The notes: generated by a model from the letters alone, not told the origin. A DNA stretch of 64,000 bases from Rhodoblastus acidophilus (GCF_009720655.1 NZ_WNKS01000014.1:1-64000); one strand, 5' to 3'; numbered from the stretch's first letter, positions 44,415 to 53,579 are shown. Numbers and translations are program-made.

Positions 44415-46071
44415 CGGCGATCTCCTTGAATGCGGCCTTGAACGGATCGAGGCCGAGCCGGCGATAGGCTTCGATGAAGGTTTCGCCTTGCTGACGCTCC
44501 GCGAGATAGACGGCGATCACCTTGTCGATCGCTTCCGGCACGTATTCCGCGGGCAGGCCTGGGCCTAAAAGTTCGCCCAAAGCGTAAGTCTCGCTGGGGT
44601 CGCCGCCGATGGTGATCTGATAGGACTCGACCCCCTTCTTCTCCAGGCCGAGAATCCCGATATTGCCGACATGGTGGTGCCCGCAGGCGTTGATGCAGCC
44701 GGAAATTTTTATGCTGACTTCGCCAATCTCCTTCTGCTTCTCCGGATCGGCGAAATGCTTCGACAAGGCTTGGGCGATCGGGATGGAGCGCGCGGTGGCG
44801 AGGCTGCAATAATCGAGGCCAGGACAGGCGATGATGTCGGTGATCTGCCCGACATTCGCGGTGGCGAGATCATGGGCTTTGAGCGCCGCGTAAACCTCCG
44901 CGACATCGTCGAGCCGCACATAGGGCAGGACGAGGTTTTGGGCGTGGGTGACGCGCAATTCGTCGAACGAATATTTTTCGGCGAGGTCGGCGACCACCCG
45001 CATCTGCTCGGAGGACATGTCGCCGGGCGTTCCGCCGATGGGTTTCAGCGAGATCGTCACCGCCGTATAGCCCCGGCGCTTGTGGCGAAACAGATTGTGC
45101 TCGACGAAGCGCGCCAGTTCGGGGTCGCGGATCTGCGCTTCCTCCAGCTTGCGCGAGACTTCGGGCAGGTCCTGGTAGGCGGGGGGCGCGAAATAGGCGG
45201 CGATGCGCGCCTGCTCCTGGGGATCGGCGTTCACCCTAGCCTTGTCGATGCGGGCGAACTCCTCCTCGACCAAAGCGCGGAACGCCTCGATGCCGATTTC
45301 ATGTACGAGAATCTTGATGCGCGCCTTGTATTTGTTGTCGCGGCGTCCGTCGAGATTATAGACGCGCAGCGTCGCCTCGAGATAGGCGAGCAGGTCTTCG
45401 CGCGGCAGGAATTCGCGCAGCACCTGGGCGGCGAGCGGGGTGCGGCCGAGGCCGCCGCCGACGAGGATTTCATAGCCGGCCGCGCCGCTCTTGGCGTCGC
45501 GCACGATGCGCACGCCGAGGTCGTGCGACTTTACGACCGCGCGGTCATGCGTCGCGCCCGACACCGCGATCTTGAACTTGCGGCCCAGCCATTCGAATTC
45601 GGGATGCAGGGTCGACCATTGCCGGATTAGTTCGGCGATTGGGCGGGGGTCCTCGATCTCGTCATAGGCGACGCCGGCGAATTGATCGGCGGTGACATTG
45701 CGGATGCAATTGCCGGAGGTCTGGATGCAATGCATTTCCACATCGGCGAGCAGGCCGAGGACGGTCGGGACGTCCTTGAGCTTCGACCAGTTGAATTGCA
45801 GGTTGGTGCGCGTGGTGAAATGGCCGTAGCCGCGATCGTATTCGTCGGCGATGCGGGCGAGCTGGCGCAATTGCCGCGCGTGCAGCGTGCCGTAGGGAAT
45901 GGCGATGCGCAGCATGTAGGAATGCAGCTGGAGGTAGAGGCCGTTCTTCAGGCGCAGCGGCAGGAATTCCGCATCGGTGAGCGAGCCATCGATGCGGCGC
46001 GCAACCTGGCTGGCGAATTGGGCGACGCGCTCGCGCACCAGCCGTTCGTCGAATTCATCATAGCGATACAT
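44401..46071 (-). CDS. cysI: Assimilatory sulfite reductase hemoprotein (nitrite/sulfite reductase family)
   Basis: Product of 556 residues. N-terminal LRLKNGLYLQLHSYMLRIAI and GHFTTRTNLQFNW, then the first siroheme-region motif TSGNCIRNVTADQFAG; cluster ligands CPGLDYCSLA and KISGCINACGHHHVGNIG give the four Cys that hold the 4Fe-4S/siroheme pair. Ferredoxin- or NADPH-dependent use cannot be told, though fpr is in the window. Context with cysH/D/N favours sulfite over nitrite. Confidence 0.92.
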   Translation of the reverse strand: MYRYDEFDERLVRERVAQFASQVARRIDGSLTDAEFLPLRLKNGLYLQLHSYMLRIAIPYGTLHARQLRQLARIADEYDRGYGHFTTRTNLQFNWSKLKDVPTVLGLLADVEMHCIQTSGNCIRNVTADQFAGVAYDEIEDPRPIAELIRQWSTLHPEFEWLGRKFKIAVSGATHDRAVVKSHDLGVRIVRDAKSGAAGYEILVGGGLGRTPLAAQVLREFLPREDLLAYLEATLRVYNLDGRRDNKYKARIKILVHEIGIEAFRALVEEEFARIDKARVNADPQEQARIAAYFAPPAYQDLPEVSRKLEEAQIRDPELARFVEHNLFRHKRRGYTAVTISLKPIGGTPGDMSSEQMRVVADLAEKYSFDELRVTHAQNLVLPYVRLDDVAEVYAALKAHDLATANVGQITDIIACPGLDYCSLATARSIPIAQALSKHFADPEKQKEIGEVSIKISGCINACGHHHVGNIGILGLEKKGVESYQITIGGDPSETYALGELLGPGLPAEYVPEAIDKVIAVYLAERQQGETFIEAYRRLGLDPFKAAFKEIADVVA

Positions 46072-46105
46072 GGGACCTCCTTCGAGGCGATCTGGCTTTG
46101 TATTG

Positions 46106-46146
46106 ACGCGTTTTCCTGGCGCGAACCTCGCCTGGAAACGCTCTAG
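46106..46146. repeat. Short palindromic repeat at the 3' end of the DUF2849 gene
   Basis: GCGTTTTCCTGGCGCGA and TCGCCTGGAAACGC form an inverted pair ending in CTCTAGA. The CTA at 46143-46145 is the stop codon of the minus-strand DUF2849 gene. Confidence 0.65.
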
Positions 46147-46463
46147 ATCTGGAAATCGGCCTGCTTGCCGAGGTCGGGCCGGGTGCTTGGCCCAGACGCG
46201 CGGATCGCCTCGCGGATGTGGCGTGGAACCGGCGCGCCGTCGCGCAGTTCAACGTCGACCAGAGCGGCGCCGACCACTTTCGCGTGGAGAAACTCCCGCG
46301 CGGCAAAAGTTTCGAGCGCCTGGGCGGCGGCTTCGTCCAGGGCGACCTTGGCGTGGCGCGGGTCGCGGCTCCAGCCGTCCTCCGACGCGAAAACAACTTC
46401 GCCTTCGAGGAGGTCGTTGGCGACGAGAATGACAGGAAAAGGCGGACGCTTGACGGCGGCCAT
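46143..46463 (-). CDS. DUF2849 family protein, first gene of the sulfate assimilation operon
   Basis: Product of 106 residues. FPVILVANDLLEGEVVF and EDGWSRDPRHAKVALDEA are typical of DUF2849, regularly found directly upstream of cysI. ATG at 46463 follows GAGGTCCCC. The TAG stop is formed by a short repeat inserted between this gene and cysI. Function unknown. Confidence 0.85.
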   Translation of the reverse strand: MAAVKRPPFPVILVANDLLEGEVVFASEDGWSRDPRHAKVALDEAAAQALETFAAREFLHAKVVGAALVDVELRDGAPVPRHIREAIRASGPSTRPDLGKQADFQI

Positions 46464-46724
46464 GGGGACCTCGCGAGTTTCTTCGCGGAAACTAGCCGCC
46501 CCGGGATCACCTTTCAATGCGATGAAACAGAATGAAATTGGCTATTTTTGCCACAATGGGAGAAGGATGGTCTCTTTGTCGATGTCATGGCTGCGTTCAG
46601 GGAGGAAAATTTACTTCCTGGTGCGCCGTACGTGGCGTCAAGGCTTTCCGCGTTGGGGTCGGGCTGCGCCTGTGCTAGGAGGACGTCCGGCATGCCGGCG
46701 CGTGTTGCGCGGAAGGATCGAAAG

Positions 46725-47726
46725 ATGAGTTCAGGCGGCAAGGTTCTGGTGACCGGCGCGACGGGCTTTGTTGGCGCGGCGGTGGCGCGGGCGCTGATCG
46801 CGCGCGGCGAGGACGTGGTGCTGCTGGCGCGGAAAAATTCGCCGCGCGGCAATGTCGAGGGGCTCGATGCGCAAGTTGTGATCGGCGATCTGCGCGACGC
46901 CGACTCGCTCGCCCCCGCCTTCCAGGGGGTGGACCGGCTTTATCACGTCGCCGCCGATTACCGACTCTGGGCGCCTGACCCCAACGAGATCGTCGAGGCC
47001 AACCGGATCGGCGTGGCCAATATCATGAGCGCCGCCTTGCGCGCGGGCGTGTCGCGGATCGTCTACACCTCCTCGGTGGCGACGCTAAAACTCAACGACG
47101 AGAGCCGCCCCGTGGACGAGACCGCGCCCGCCACGCCCGAGCAGGCCATCGGCGCCTACAAGAAGAGCAAGACGATCGCCGAGCGTCTCGTGGAGAAGAT
47201 GATCGCCGAGCAGGGCCTTCCGGCGGTGATCGTCAATCCCTCCACCCCCATCGGCCCGCGCGACATCAAGCCGACGCCCACGGGGCGGGTGATCGTCGAG
47301 GCCGCCAACGGCAAGATGCCCGGCTATGTCGACACCGGCCTGAACCTCGTCCATGTCGAGGATGTCGCGGCGGGCCATCTCGCCGCGATGGACCGGGGCC
47401 GGATCGGCGAGCGCTACATTCTCGGCGGCCAGGACGCGCCCTTTGGCAAATTCCTCACGGAAATCTGCGAAATGGCGGGCCGGCGTCCGCCCATGCTGAA
47501 AATTCCGCGCGCGCCCCTGTTCCCCTTCGCCCGCGCCGCCGAATTTTTGGCGCGCTTCACCGGAAAGGAACCCTTCGCCACGGTGGACGCGTTGCGCATG
47601 TCGAAATACCGCATGTATTTCTCGTCGGCGAAGGCGCAGGCCGAACTGGGCTATGCGGCGCGCCCCTATGCCGACGCCATCGCCGACGCGCTCGCATGGT
47701 TCCGCGAAAGGGGCATGGTCAAGTGA
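46725..47726 (+). CDS. hpnA: Hopanoid-associated sugar epimerase HpnA
   Basis: Product of 333 residues. Extended SDR with NAD motif TGATGFVGAAV at residues 10-20 and catalytic YKKSK near residue 145. ATG at 46725 follows GGAAGGA. Family members are the first gene of hpn clusters and are thought to act on the ribose/adenosyl side chain of hopanoids. Its end overlaps hpnB by 4 bp (GTGA). Confidence 0.92.
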   Translation: MSSGGKVLVTGATGFVGAAVARALIARGEDVVLLARKNSPRGNVEGLDAQVVIGDLRDADSLAPAFQGVDRLYHVAADYRLWAPDPNEIVEANRIGVANIMSAALRAGVSRIVYTSSVATLKLNDESRPVDETAPATPEQAIGAYKKSKTIAERLVEKMIAEQGLPAVIVNPSTPIGPRDIKPTPTGRVIVEAANGKMPGYVDTGLNLVHVEDVAAGHLAAMDRGRIGERYILGGQDAPFGKFLTEICEMAGRRPPMLKIPRAPLFPFARAAEFLARFTGKEPFATVDALRMSKYRMYFSSAKAQAELGYAARPYADAIADALAWFRERGMVK

Positions 47727-48865
47727 TTGGTCTCGGCCTCCTCGTCCTGGCGATCTGGCTGGTTCTGATTTTCCTGCGCGGAAAATTCTGGGCCTGCCTG
47801 GATACGGATTTTGACAGCCCGCGCGTGCTGACGAACTGGCCCTCGGTGGTCGCGGTGGTTCCCGCCCGCGACGAGGCCGCGCTGATCGCCAAGAGTCTCG
47901 GCAGCCTGCTGACGCAGGAGTATGGCGGCGATTTCCACGTCGTGCTCGTTGACGACCAGAGCAGCGACGGCACGGCGGACATCGCCCGCGCGCTGCCGGG
48001 CGCCGAAGCGCTCACCGTGCTCGACGGCGCCGCCCCCCCGCCGGGCTGGACGGGAAAAGTCTGGGCGATGGAACAGGGTTTCAGGCACGCGCGCGAAAAA
48101 TTCGCGCCACGCCTCCTGCTGTTCACCGACGCCGATATTTTGCACGCGCCGGACTCGCTGCGGATGCTAGTGGCGCGCGCGGAAGCCGACGTCATTGGCC
48201 TGACCTCGCTGATGGCGCTGCTGCGCTGCGAGAGTTTTGCCGAAAAGCTTTTGGTCCCCGCCTTCGTCTATTTCTTCCAGATGCTCTATCCGTTCCGCTG
48301 GGCGCGCGATCCGCGCAAGCGCACCGGGGCGGCGGCGGGCGGCTGCATGCTGGTGCGTCCCGACCTGCTGATGACCGCCGGCGGCCTCGAAAGCATGAAA
48401 GGCGCGCTGATCGACGATTGCGCGCTGGCGCTGCGGATGAAGACGGTGGGGCCGGTCTGGCTCGGCCTGACCAAGCGCGTGCGCAGCCTGCGCCCCTATC
48501 CCGGGATCGGCGACATCGGCCGGATGATCTCGCGGTCCGCCTATGCGCAGCTGAAATTTTCGCCCATGCGCCTTTTCGGCGCGACGCTGGGCTTGGCCCT
48601 CACCTTCCTGGCGCCGGTCTGGCTGGCGCTGACCGCGCCCGGCGCCGCCGGCTTGTTGGGCGCGCTCGCGCTGGGCTTGATGATCGCGAGCTTCATGCCG
48701 ATCAACCGGTTCTACGGCCTGAGCCGGGCGTGGGCGGCGCTCTTGCCGCTGATTGCCGGGGTTTATATGGTCTATACGGTGCGCTCGGCGCTCGACTATC
48801 ATCGCGGGCGCGGCGGCATGTGGAAAGGCCGGGCGCAGGCGCCGAACGGGAAAGGGGAGGCATGA
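47723..48865 (+). CDS. hpnB: Hopanoid-associated glycosyltransferase HpnB
   Basis: Product of 380 residues from the GTG at 47723. N-terminal membrane helix (GLGLLVLAIWLVLIFLRGKF), GT2 domain with VVPARDEAALI, LVDDQSSDGTADI and FTDADILHAP (DxD-type site), and C-terminal helices (LGLALTFLAPVWLALTAPGA). GT2 with this layout in an hpn cluster is HpnB. Overlaps hpnC by 4 bp. Confidence 0.92.
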   Translation: MIGLGLLVLAIWLVLIFLRGKFWACLDTDFDSPRVLTNWPSVVAVVPARDEAALIAKSLGSLLTQEYGGDFHVVLVDDQSSDGTADIARALPGAEALTVLDGAAPPPGWTGKVWAMEQGFRHAREKFAPRLLLFTDADILHAPDSLRMLVARAEADVIGLTSLMALLRCESFAEKLLVPAFVYFFQMLYPFRWARDPRKRTGAAAGGCMLVRPDLLMTAGGLESMKGALIDDCALALRMKTVGPVWLGLTKRVRSLRPYPGIGDIGRMISRSAYAQLKFSPMRLFGATLGLALTFLAPVWLALTAPGAAGLLGALALGLMIASFMPINRFYGLSRAWAALLPLIAGVYMVYTVRSALDYHRGRGGMWKGRAQAPNGKGEA

Positions 48866-49749
48866 ACGCGCAAGCCCAAGAGAATGCGCACGCGCAGTTG
48901 ACGGCGGAGAGCCTGCGGTCGGGCAAGACCGGCGCCGACGAGAATTTTCCCGTCGCGTCCCTGCTGATCGACGCGCCGTTGCGGCCCATCGTCCTCGCCT
49001 TCTACGATTTCGCCCGCTCCGGCGACGACGTCGCCGACAGCCCAACCCTTTCGCCGACGCAAAAGCACGCGCTGCTCGACCAGATGGACGATTCGCTCAT
49101 TGGCAAGAGCGACGCCGAGCCGCTCGGCGTCAAGCTGCGCGCCGCGCTCGCCGAGCGTCGCGTGACCAACCAGCACGCGCGCGACCTGCTCAACGCCTTC
49201 CGCCTCGACGTGGACAAGAACCGTTACGCCAGCTGGGACGAGCTGATCGACTATTGCCGGCTCTCGGCCATGCCGGTCGGGCGCTTCATGCTCGACGTCC
49301 ACGGCGAGAGCGAAAGCCTTTGGCAGGCCAACGACGACATTTGCGCCGCCCTGCAAATCAACAACCATCTCCAGGATTGCGTGAAAGACTACAAAGCTCT
49401 GGACCGCGTCTACATTCCGCAAGACGCCCTCGCGGCGGCCGGCGCGCGCACGGAAGAGCTGGACGGCCCCAAAAGTTCGCCGGCGCTGCTGTCCTGCCTG
49501 CAAAATCTCGCGCGGAAGAACCGCGAGCTGCTCGAACGCGGCGCCGGGCTTGGCGGCGCGGTCAAGAATTTCCGTCTCGGCCTGGAGATCGCCGTGACCG
49601 TCGCCCATGCCCGCAAAATCGCGGATTTGCTGATCGCCAACGATCCCCTGTGCGAAAAGGTGCGGCTGAGCAAGAGCGAGATGATCGGCGGCGCGCTGGC
49701 CGCCGCCGGCCTCGCGGCCGTGTCGCGCTGGACCGGGAGGGCGGCATGA
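48862..49749 (+). CDS. hpnC: Hydroxysqualene synthase HpnC
   Basis: Product of 295 residues of the trans-isoprenyl diphosphate synthase class. First Asp-rich motif FARSGDDVADSPTLS, second NNHLQDCVKDYKALDRVYIP. In the known HpnCDE route this enzyme turns presqualene diphosphate into hydroxysqualene. Overlaps hpnD by 4 bp. Confidence 0.93.
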   Translation: MNAQAQENAHAQLTAESLRSGKTGADENFPVASLLIDAPLRPIVLAFYDFARSGDDVADSPTLSPTQKHALLDQMDDSLIGKSDAEPLGVKLRAALAERRVTNQHARDLLNAFRLDVDKNRYASWDELIDYCRLSAMPVGRFMLDVHGESESLWQANDDICAALQINNHLQDCVKDYKALDRVYIPQDALAAAGARTEELDGPKSSPALLSCLQNLARKNRELLERGAGLGGAVKNFRLGLEIAVTVAHARKIADLLIANDPLCEKVRLSKSEMIGGALAAAGLAAVSRWTGRAA

Positions 49750-50576
49750 GCATCATCACCCACGACGAAGCGCGCAACACCGCGCGGAACAGCTCGTTTT
49801 ATCGGGCGATGGCGATCCTGCCGCGCGCGCAGCGCGACGCCATGTTCGAAATCTATTCCTTCTGCCGCGCGGTGGACGACATCGCCGACGGCGAGGGGAC
49901 GAGAGAGGAAAAGACCGCCGCCCTCGACCATTGGCGCCGCGACATTCGCGCGCTCTACGAGGGCGACCATGCCGGGCTGGCCGAGGGCCTGATCAACGCG
50001 CTGCGCGACTTCAGCTTCGAGCAGGACGATTTTCTGGCTGTCATCGACGGCATGCAGATGGATGTCGACGAGCACATTGTCGCGCCGGACGCGCAAAAGC
50101 TCGATCTCTATTGCGACCGCGTCGCCAGCGCGGTGGGGCGGCTGTCGGTGCGCGTGTTCGGCCTGCCGGAGCAGGACGGCATCGACCTCGCCTATCACCT
50201 GGGCCGGGCGCTGCAGCTCACCAACATTCTGCGCGACGTCGACGAGGATGCGGGGCTCGGCCGGGTCTATCTCCCGCGCGAGCTGCTGTCGAACGTCGCC
50301 ATCGCCAACCCGACGCCAGAGACCGTCGCAGCCTGCGAAAACCTCGATCCGGTGTGCCGCCCGCTGCTGACGCAAGCCGAAACCCATTTCGACAAAGCCG
50401 CCGCGATCATGGCCGCGCGCCCCCATGCGGAAATCCGCGCGCCCATGATCATGTATCTTGCCTATCGCGCGATCTGGCGGCGCCTGGACTCCCGCGGCTT
50501 TAGCGCGCCGCGCCAAAGAATCGCGACGCCGAAACTGGCCGTGCTCGGCGCCTTCCTGCGCTACGGACTCTTTTGA
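49746..50576 (+). CDS. hpnD: Presqualene diphosphate synthase HpnD
   Basis: Product of 276 residues. FYRAMAILPRAQRDAMFEIY, Asp-rich motif AVDDIADGEGTREEK, and second motif NILRDVDEDAGLGRVYLP. Condenses two farnesyl diphosphates into presqualene diphosphate. Its TGA overlaps the hpnE ATG by one base. Confidence 0.94.
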   Translation: MSIITHDEARNTARNSSFYRAMAILPRAQRDAMFEIYSFCRAVDDIADGEGTREEKTAALDHWRRDIRALYEGDHAGLAEGLINALRDFSFEQDDFLAVIDGMQMDVDEHIVAPDAQKLDLYCDRVASAVGRLSVRVFGLPEQDGIDLAYHLGRALQLTNILRDVDEDAGLGRVYLPRELLSNVAIANPTPETVAACENLDPVCRPLLTQAETHFDKAAAIMAARPHAEIRAPMIMYLAYRAIWRRLDSRGFSAPRQRIATPKLAVLGAFLRYGLF

Positions 50577-51805
50577 TGACCCGTGTTCATGTGATCGGCG
50601 CCGGCCTCGCCGGCCTCCAGGCGGCCGTGGAGCTATGCGAGCGGTTTGACGTCACGCTCTACGAGGCGGCCCCGCAGGCGGGCGGCCGCTGCCGCTCCTA
50701 TTTCGACGCCACGCTCGGCATGACCATCGACAACGGCAACCATTTGCTGCTGTCGGGCAACAGCGCCGCGCTGGATTACGCGAAAAAAACCGGCGGTTTC
50801 GAAAAACTCTCCATCGCCGCGGAAGCCGAATTCGATTTTTGCGACCTGGAGACCAAGGCGCGCTGGCGGCTGCGGCCCAACGCCGGGAAAATCCCATGGT
50901 GGATTCTCGCCCCGGACCGGCGGCTGCCCGACACCGCCGGGCTGGACTATCTCGCTCTGGCCAAACTGCTGTTCGCCAAGCCGGGCCAGACCCTGCGGCC
51001 ATTCCTGGGCAACGGCGACATGGCGCGGCGGCTGTGGGACCCGATTTTCGTCTCGGCGCTGAACACGGCGCCCGAAGAGGCGTTCGCGGCGCTGGCCGCG
51101 GCCATCGTGCGCGAGACTTTTGCCAAGGGTGGCGAGGCCTGCCGTCCCGTGGTGGCGGTGGACGGGCTGTCCGCCGCCTTCGTCGATCCCGCGCTGTCTT
51201 ATCTGCAGGGCAGGGGCGCGCGCGTCGCGTTCGGGGCCAAATTGCGCGGCCTCGCCTTCGAGGGCGACCGCGTCGCGAGCCTCGAATTTGGCGAGACCGT
51301 CGCGCTCGCGCCGGACGACAAGGTTGTGCTGGCGGTCACCGCGCCGGTGGCGCAGGAGCTGTTGCCCGGCCTGTCCGCCCCCACCGAATTCCGCTCCATC
51401 GTCAACGCGCATTTCGCCCTGCCGGCGCCCAAAAACATGCCGCTGCTCACCGGCGTGGTCGGCGGCTGGAGCGAATGGGTGTTTGCCTTCCCGGACCGCT
51501 TCTCCGTCACCATCAGCGCCGCCGACCGGTTCATGTCGACCGCGCGCGAGGAGCTGGCGGCGCATATTTGGGATGAGGTGCAGGCGGTCGCGGGGATTTC
51601 GGCGCCTTTGCCGTTCTGGCAGATCATCAAGGAGAAGCGCGCCACTTTCGCCGCGACGCCGGCGCAGGACGCGCTGCGGCCGGGCGCCGAAACGCAATGG
51701 CGCAATCTTGTCCTGGCCGGCGACTGGACGCAAACCGGCCTTCCCTCGACCATAGAGGGCGCGATCCGCTCCGGCCTCGCCGCCGCCCGGCTTGTAAATC
51801 AGTAA
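50576..51805 (+). CDS. hpnE: Hydroxysqualene dehydroxylase HpnE (FAD-dependent)
   Basis: Product of 409 residues of the amine-oxidase/desaturase class: dinucleotide motif VIGAGLAGLQAAVELCE, then YEAAPQAGGRCRSY and a C-terminal FAD contact LVLAGDWTQTGLPSTIEGAI. Completes squalene formation. The cyclase gene (shc/hpnF), which often follows, is not in this window. Confidence 0.93.
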   Translation: MTRVHVIGAGLAGLQAAVELCERFDVTLYEAAPQAGGRCRSYFDATLGMTIDNGNHLLLSGNSAALDYAKKTGGFEKLSIAAEAEFDFCDLETKARWRLRPNAGKIPWWILAPDRRLPDTAGLDYLALAKLLFAKPGQTLRPFLGNGDMARRLWDPIFVSALNTAPEEAFAALAAAIVRETFAKGGEACRPVVAVDGLSAAFVDPALSYLQGRGARVAFGAKLRGLAFEGDRVASLEFGETVALAPDDKVVLAVTAPVAQELLPGLSAPTEFRSIVNAHFALPAPKNMPLLTGVVGGWSEWVFAFPDRFSVTISAADRFMSTAREELAAHIWDEVQAVAGISAPLPFWQIIKEKRATFAATPAQDALRPGAETQWRNLVLAGDWTQTGLPSTIEGAIRSGLAAARLVNQ

Positions 51806-51865
51806 CCCTCACGGACGGGCGAGGGCGCGATCCGCTCTGGTCCGTCGGCTGAGCAGTTTTTCAAT

Positions 51866-51934
51866 CAGTAGCCCTCACCCTGAGGAGCCGCCGAAGGCGG
51901 CGTCTCGAAGGGCGCGGGCGGTCCACGGGTTTGT
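51866..51934. repeat. CCCTCACCCTGAGGAGC-type repeat
   Basis: CAGTAGCCCTCACCCTGAGG, a small GCCGCCGAAGGCGGC hairpin, then GTCTCGAAGGGCGCGGGCGG. Same family as 58507-58562 and 61134-61199; such repeats are widespread in Hyphomicrobiales intergenic DNA. Confidence 0.8.
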
Positions 51935-51954
51935 CGGCGCGCCGCGCCCAAAAG

Positions 51955-51984
51955 TCTTTTCCTTTTGGGGATCATGCTCTAAGA
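51955..51984. repeat. Fragment of a CTAGAGC-type repeat
   Basis: TTTGGGGATCATGCTCTA matches the right tip of the element at 34691-34794. It sits directly upstream of queD. Confidence 0.6.
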
Positions 51985-51991
51985 CCCCGCC

Positions 51992-52351
51992 ATGTCGATC
52001 AGCATCACGCAGGCCTTCACCTTCGAGGCCGCCCATCATCTGCCCCATGTGCCTGAAACCCATCGCTGCCGCCGGCTGCATGGGCATTCCTATCGCGTCG
52101 AACTCACCCTGGCCGGCGAGGTCGACCCGCACACCGGATTTGTCGTCGATTTCTTCGACGTCGAGGCGGTGTTCGCGCCGGTGCTGGCGCAACTCGACCA
52201 TTATCTGCTCAACGATATTTCAGGACTGGAAAACCCCACGGCGGAAAACATCGCCTTGTGGATTTTCCGAAAGGTCAGCCCGGACCTGCCGCAACTAACG
52301 GCCGTCAAAGTTTTTGAAACGCCGATGTGCTGGGCGGAATATCGGGCCTGA
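51992..52351 (+). CDS. queD: 6-carboxytetrahydropterin synthase QueD
   Basis: Product of 119 residues. Zinc ligands in FEAAHHLP and RLHGHSYRV, catalytic Cys in THRCRRLHGH, and DFFDVEAVFAPVLAQLDHYLLND as in the family. First committed step of the 7-deazaguanine (queuosine) pathway from dihydroneopterin triphosphate. No queC/E/F in the window. Confidence 0.9.
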   Translation: MSISITQAFTFEAAHHLPHVPETHRCRRLHGHSYRVELTLAGEVDPHTGFVVDFFDVEAVFAPVLAQLDHYLLNDISGLENPTAENIALWIFRKVSPDLPQLTAVKVFETPMCWAEYRA

Positions 52352-52894
52352 TCGGCCGCCGCGCCCGTTTTTTCGAAAAGTGAAAATGGCGAAACGCGCC
52401 AAAACCATCAATATGTCGAAAACATGTTCACGTTTTGTTTTCACGTGAAACATAGGCCGAAATCATGTGTTTTCATAAGTATATGTAATGTAAGGTTTAT
52501 TTTTGTTCGCCCGTTCGAGGCGAAACGTCGAACACTGTTCACCCGCAGAGGCTGCCGCCACAACCCGCAAGATGCAATCGCGAAAATCGCGTGTTTTTCA
52601 TCAAAAAACGCGCGTTTTTTGCACAAATGGGCCTGTTTTGCGCGATTTTTCGCGACGAAACTTCAACCAGAACGGGAAGTTTCCGAAAAAAGCCCGTTCG
52701 CGAGCCCATGAGACGGCGCCAAAAAAAAGACCATAGCCCCGCCTCGGGCGCCTGCTTCACGAGCGGATTACGGAAGCTCGTCGATGCCCGGCAAGGTCAT
52801 GAATTTCGCCAATTACAATAATCGAGGTCACGTCGGCTAGTTTTTGTTTTACCGTTTATGCTTAGCTGAGCATCGTCCATCTACGGAGGAACGG
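52352..52894. other. AT-rich intergenic segment without a convincing gene
   Basis: 543 bp with base composition clearly lower in GC than either side. It contains nested dyads (CGCGTGTTTTTCATCAAAAAACGCGC and neighbours, near 52580-52620; CGCGATTTTTCGCG near 52648) and the parS-like palindrome at 52437. Open frames here are short, overlapping and without ribosome sites. Confidence 0.55.
52437..52452. promoter_or_regulatory. parS-like palindrome (candidate ParB site)
   Basis: GTTTTCACGTGAAACA. Its inner 12 bp TTTCACGTGAAA are a perfect palindrome and match the centre of the bacterial parS consensus; the two outermost left bases differ. By chance a given 12-mer is expected far less than once in 64 kb. 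No parA/parB is nearby, so this is a candidate only. Confidence 0.45.
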
Positions 52895-53092
52895 ATGAGC
52901 GGGTTTACCGACGCCGAGATACAGGCAGAGCTAGAGCGTCGATCAAAGGCCAATAAGGACCGAGATGATCAGCGCGAGTCGAGTATGCGCAAGATGGGTA
53001 AGGAGGACACGACCTGCCTGCACTGCGGGAGGCCAATGTATTCATGGCAAGCCACTAGCCCAGAAAACCCGCTTTGCGATTTGTGTCTTTGA
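52895..53092 (+). CDS. Small zinc-ribbon-like protein
   Basis: Product of 65 residues, ATG preceded by GGAGGA. Charged helical N-terminus (FTDAEIQAELERRSKANKDR), then a C-terminal pair CLHC and CDLC that would bind one zinc. Base composition is lower in GC than the core genes around it. No family recognised beyond the zinc ribbon. Confidence 0.65.
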   Translation: MSGFTDAEIQAELERRSKANKDRDDQRESSMRKMGKEDTTCLHCGRPMYSWQATSPENPLCDLCL

Positions 53093-53210
53093 TTGTGGGT
53101 TGCCAATTTGGCTCGGTGTAGAATGACCGGAACGGGTCAACACGGGACGGTCGCAGGCTTGGTCGCGATCGTCTCTTCAGACCCGCTTGCTCGCGCCACG
53201 CGTCGCCCCG

Positions 53211-53390
53211 CTAAACCCTGAAATCGGCGGGATCGTAAACCCGTTTGGTCCAGAAGAATTCACACGTCACGGTGATCCGGCCGTCGTGAACCACGTCGTC
53301 GCGCTCTTGCTGCGAAAAGTTGCGCAGCATCTCCTCGATTCGCGCGTCGGAGTAGCGGCAGGCCTCGCGCAGCGGGCGCGGCAAAAAAGA
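53211..53390 (-). pseudogene. Decayed 3' fragment of hslO
   Basis: Encodes about the last 57 residues of an Hsp33-like protein (PLREAC-Y-SDARIEEMLRNF ... VYDPADFRV), closely similar to the end of the intact hslO at 54469. Two of the four zinc Cys are lost: CRCSD has become CRYSD and CEFCSTK has become CEFFWTK. Upstream the frame runs into unrelated sequence. The base sequence next to its stop (GCCCCGCTAAACCCTG) is the empty form of the site occupied by a repeat beside the intact gene. Confidence 0.88.
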
Positions 53391-53579
53391 CCAGAGCGCC
53401 CGGGCGCCCGCATCGGGAATCAGCGAGAAGCGGACGACCCCGAGCGGCGCCGCAAACGCCCGCCTCGGCGCCCCGACCAACCGCATGGACTCTCGAACGG
53501 GTGGTTTGCAGCTTCAATGACCTGATGAACGGCGCTACTCTCCCCCGAGGCCAGTGCGGATCAGATCGGGAGCATTTTT

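Noticed and set aside
52424-52711. Overlapping short frames in the AT-rich segment
   Set aside because: No ribosome sites, biased Phe/Lys/Arg content from T/A runs, three frames open at once.
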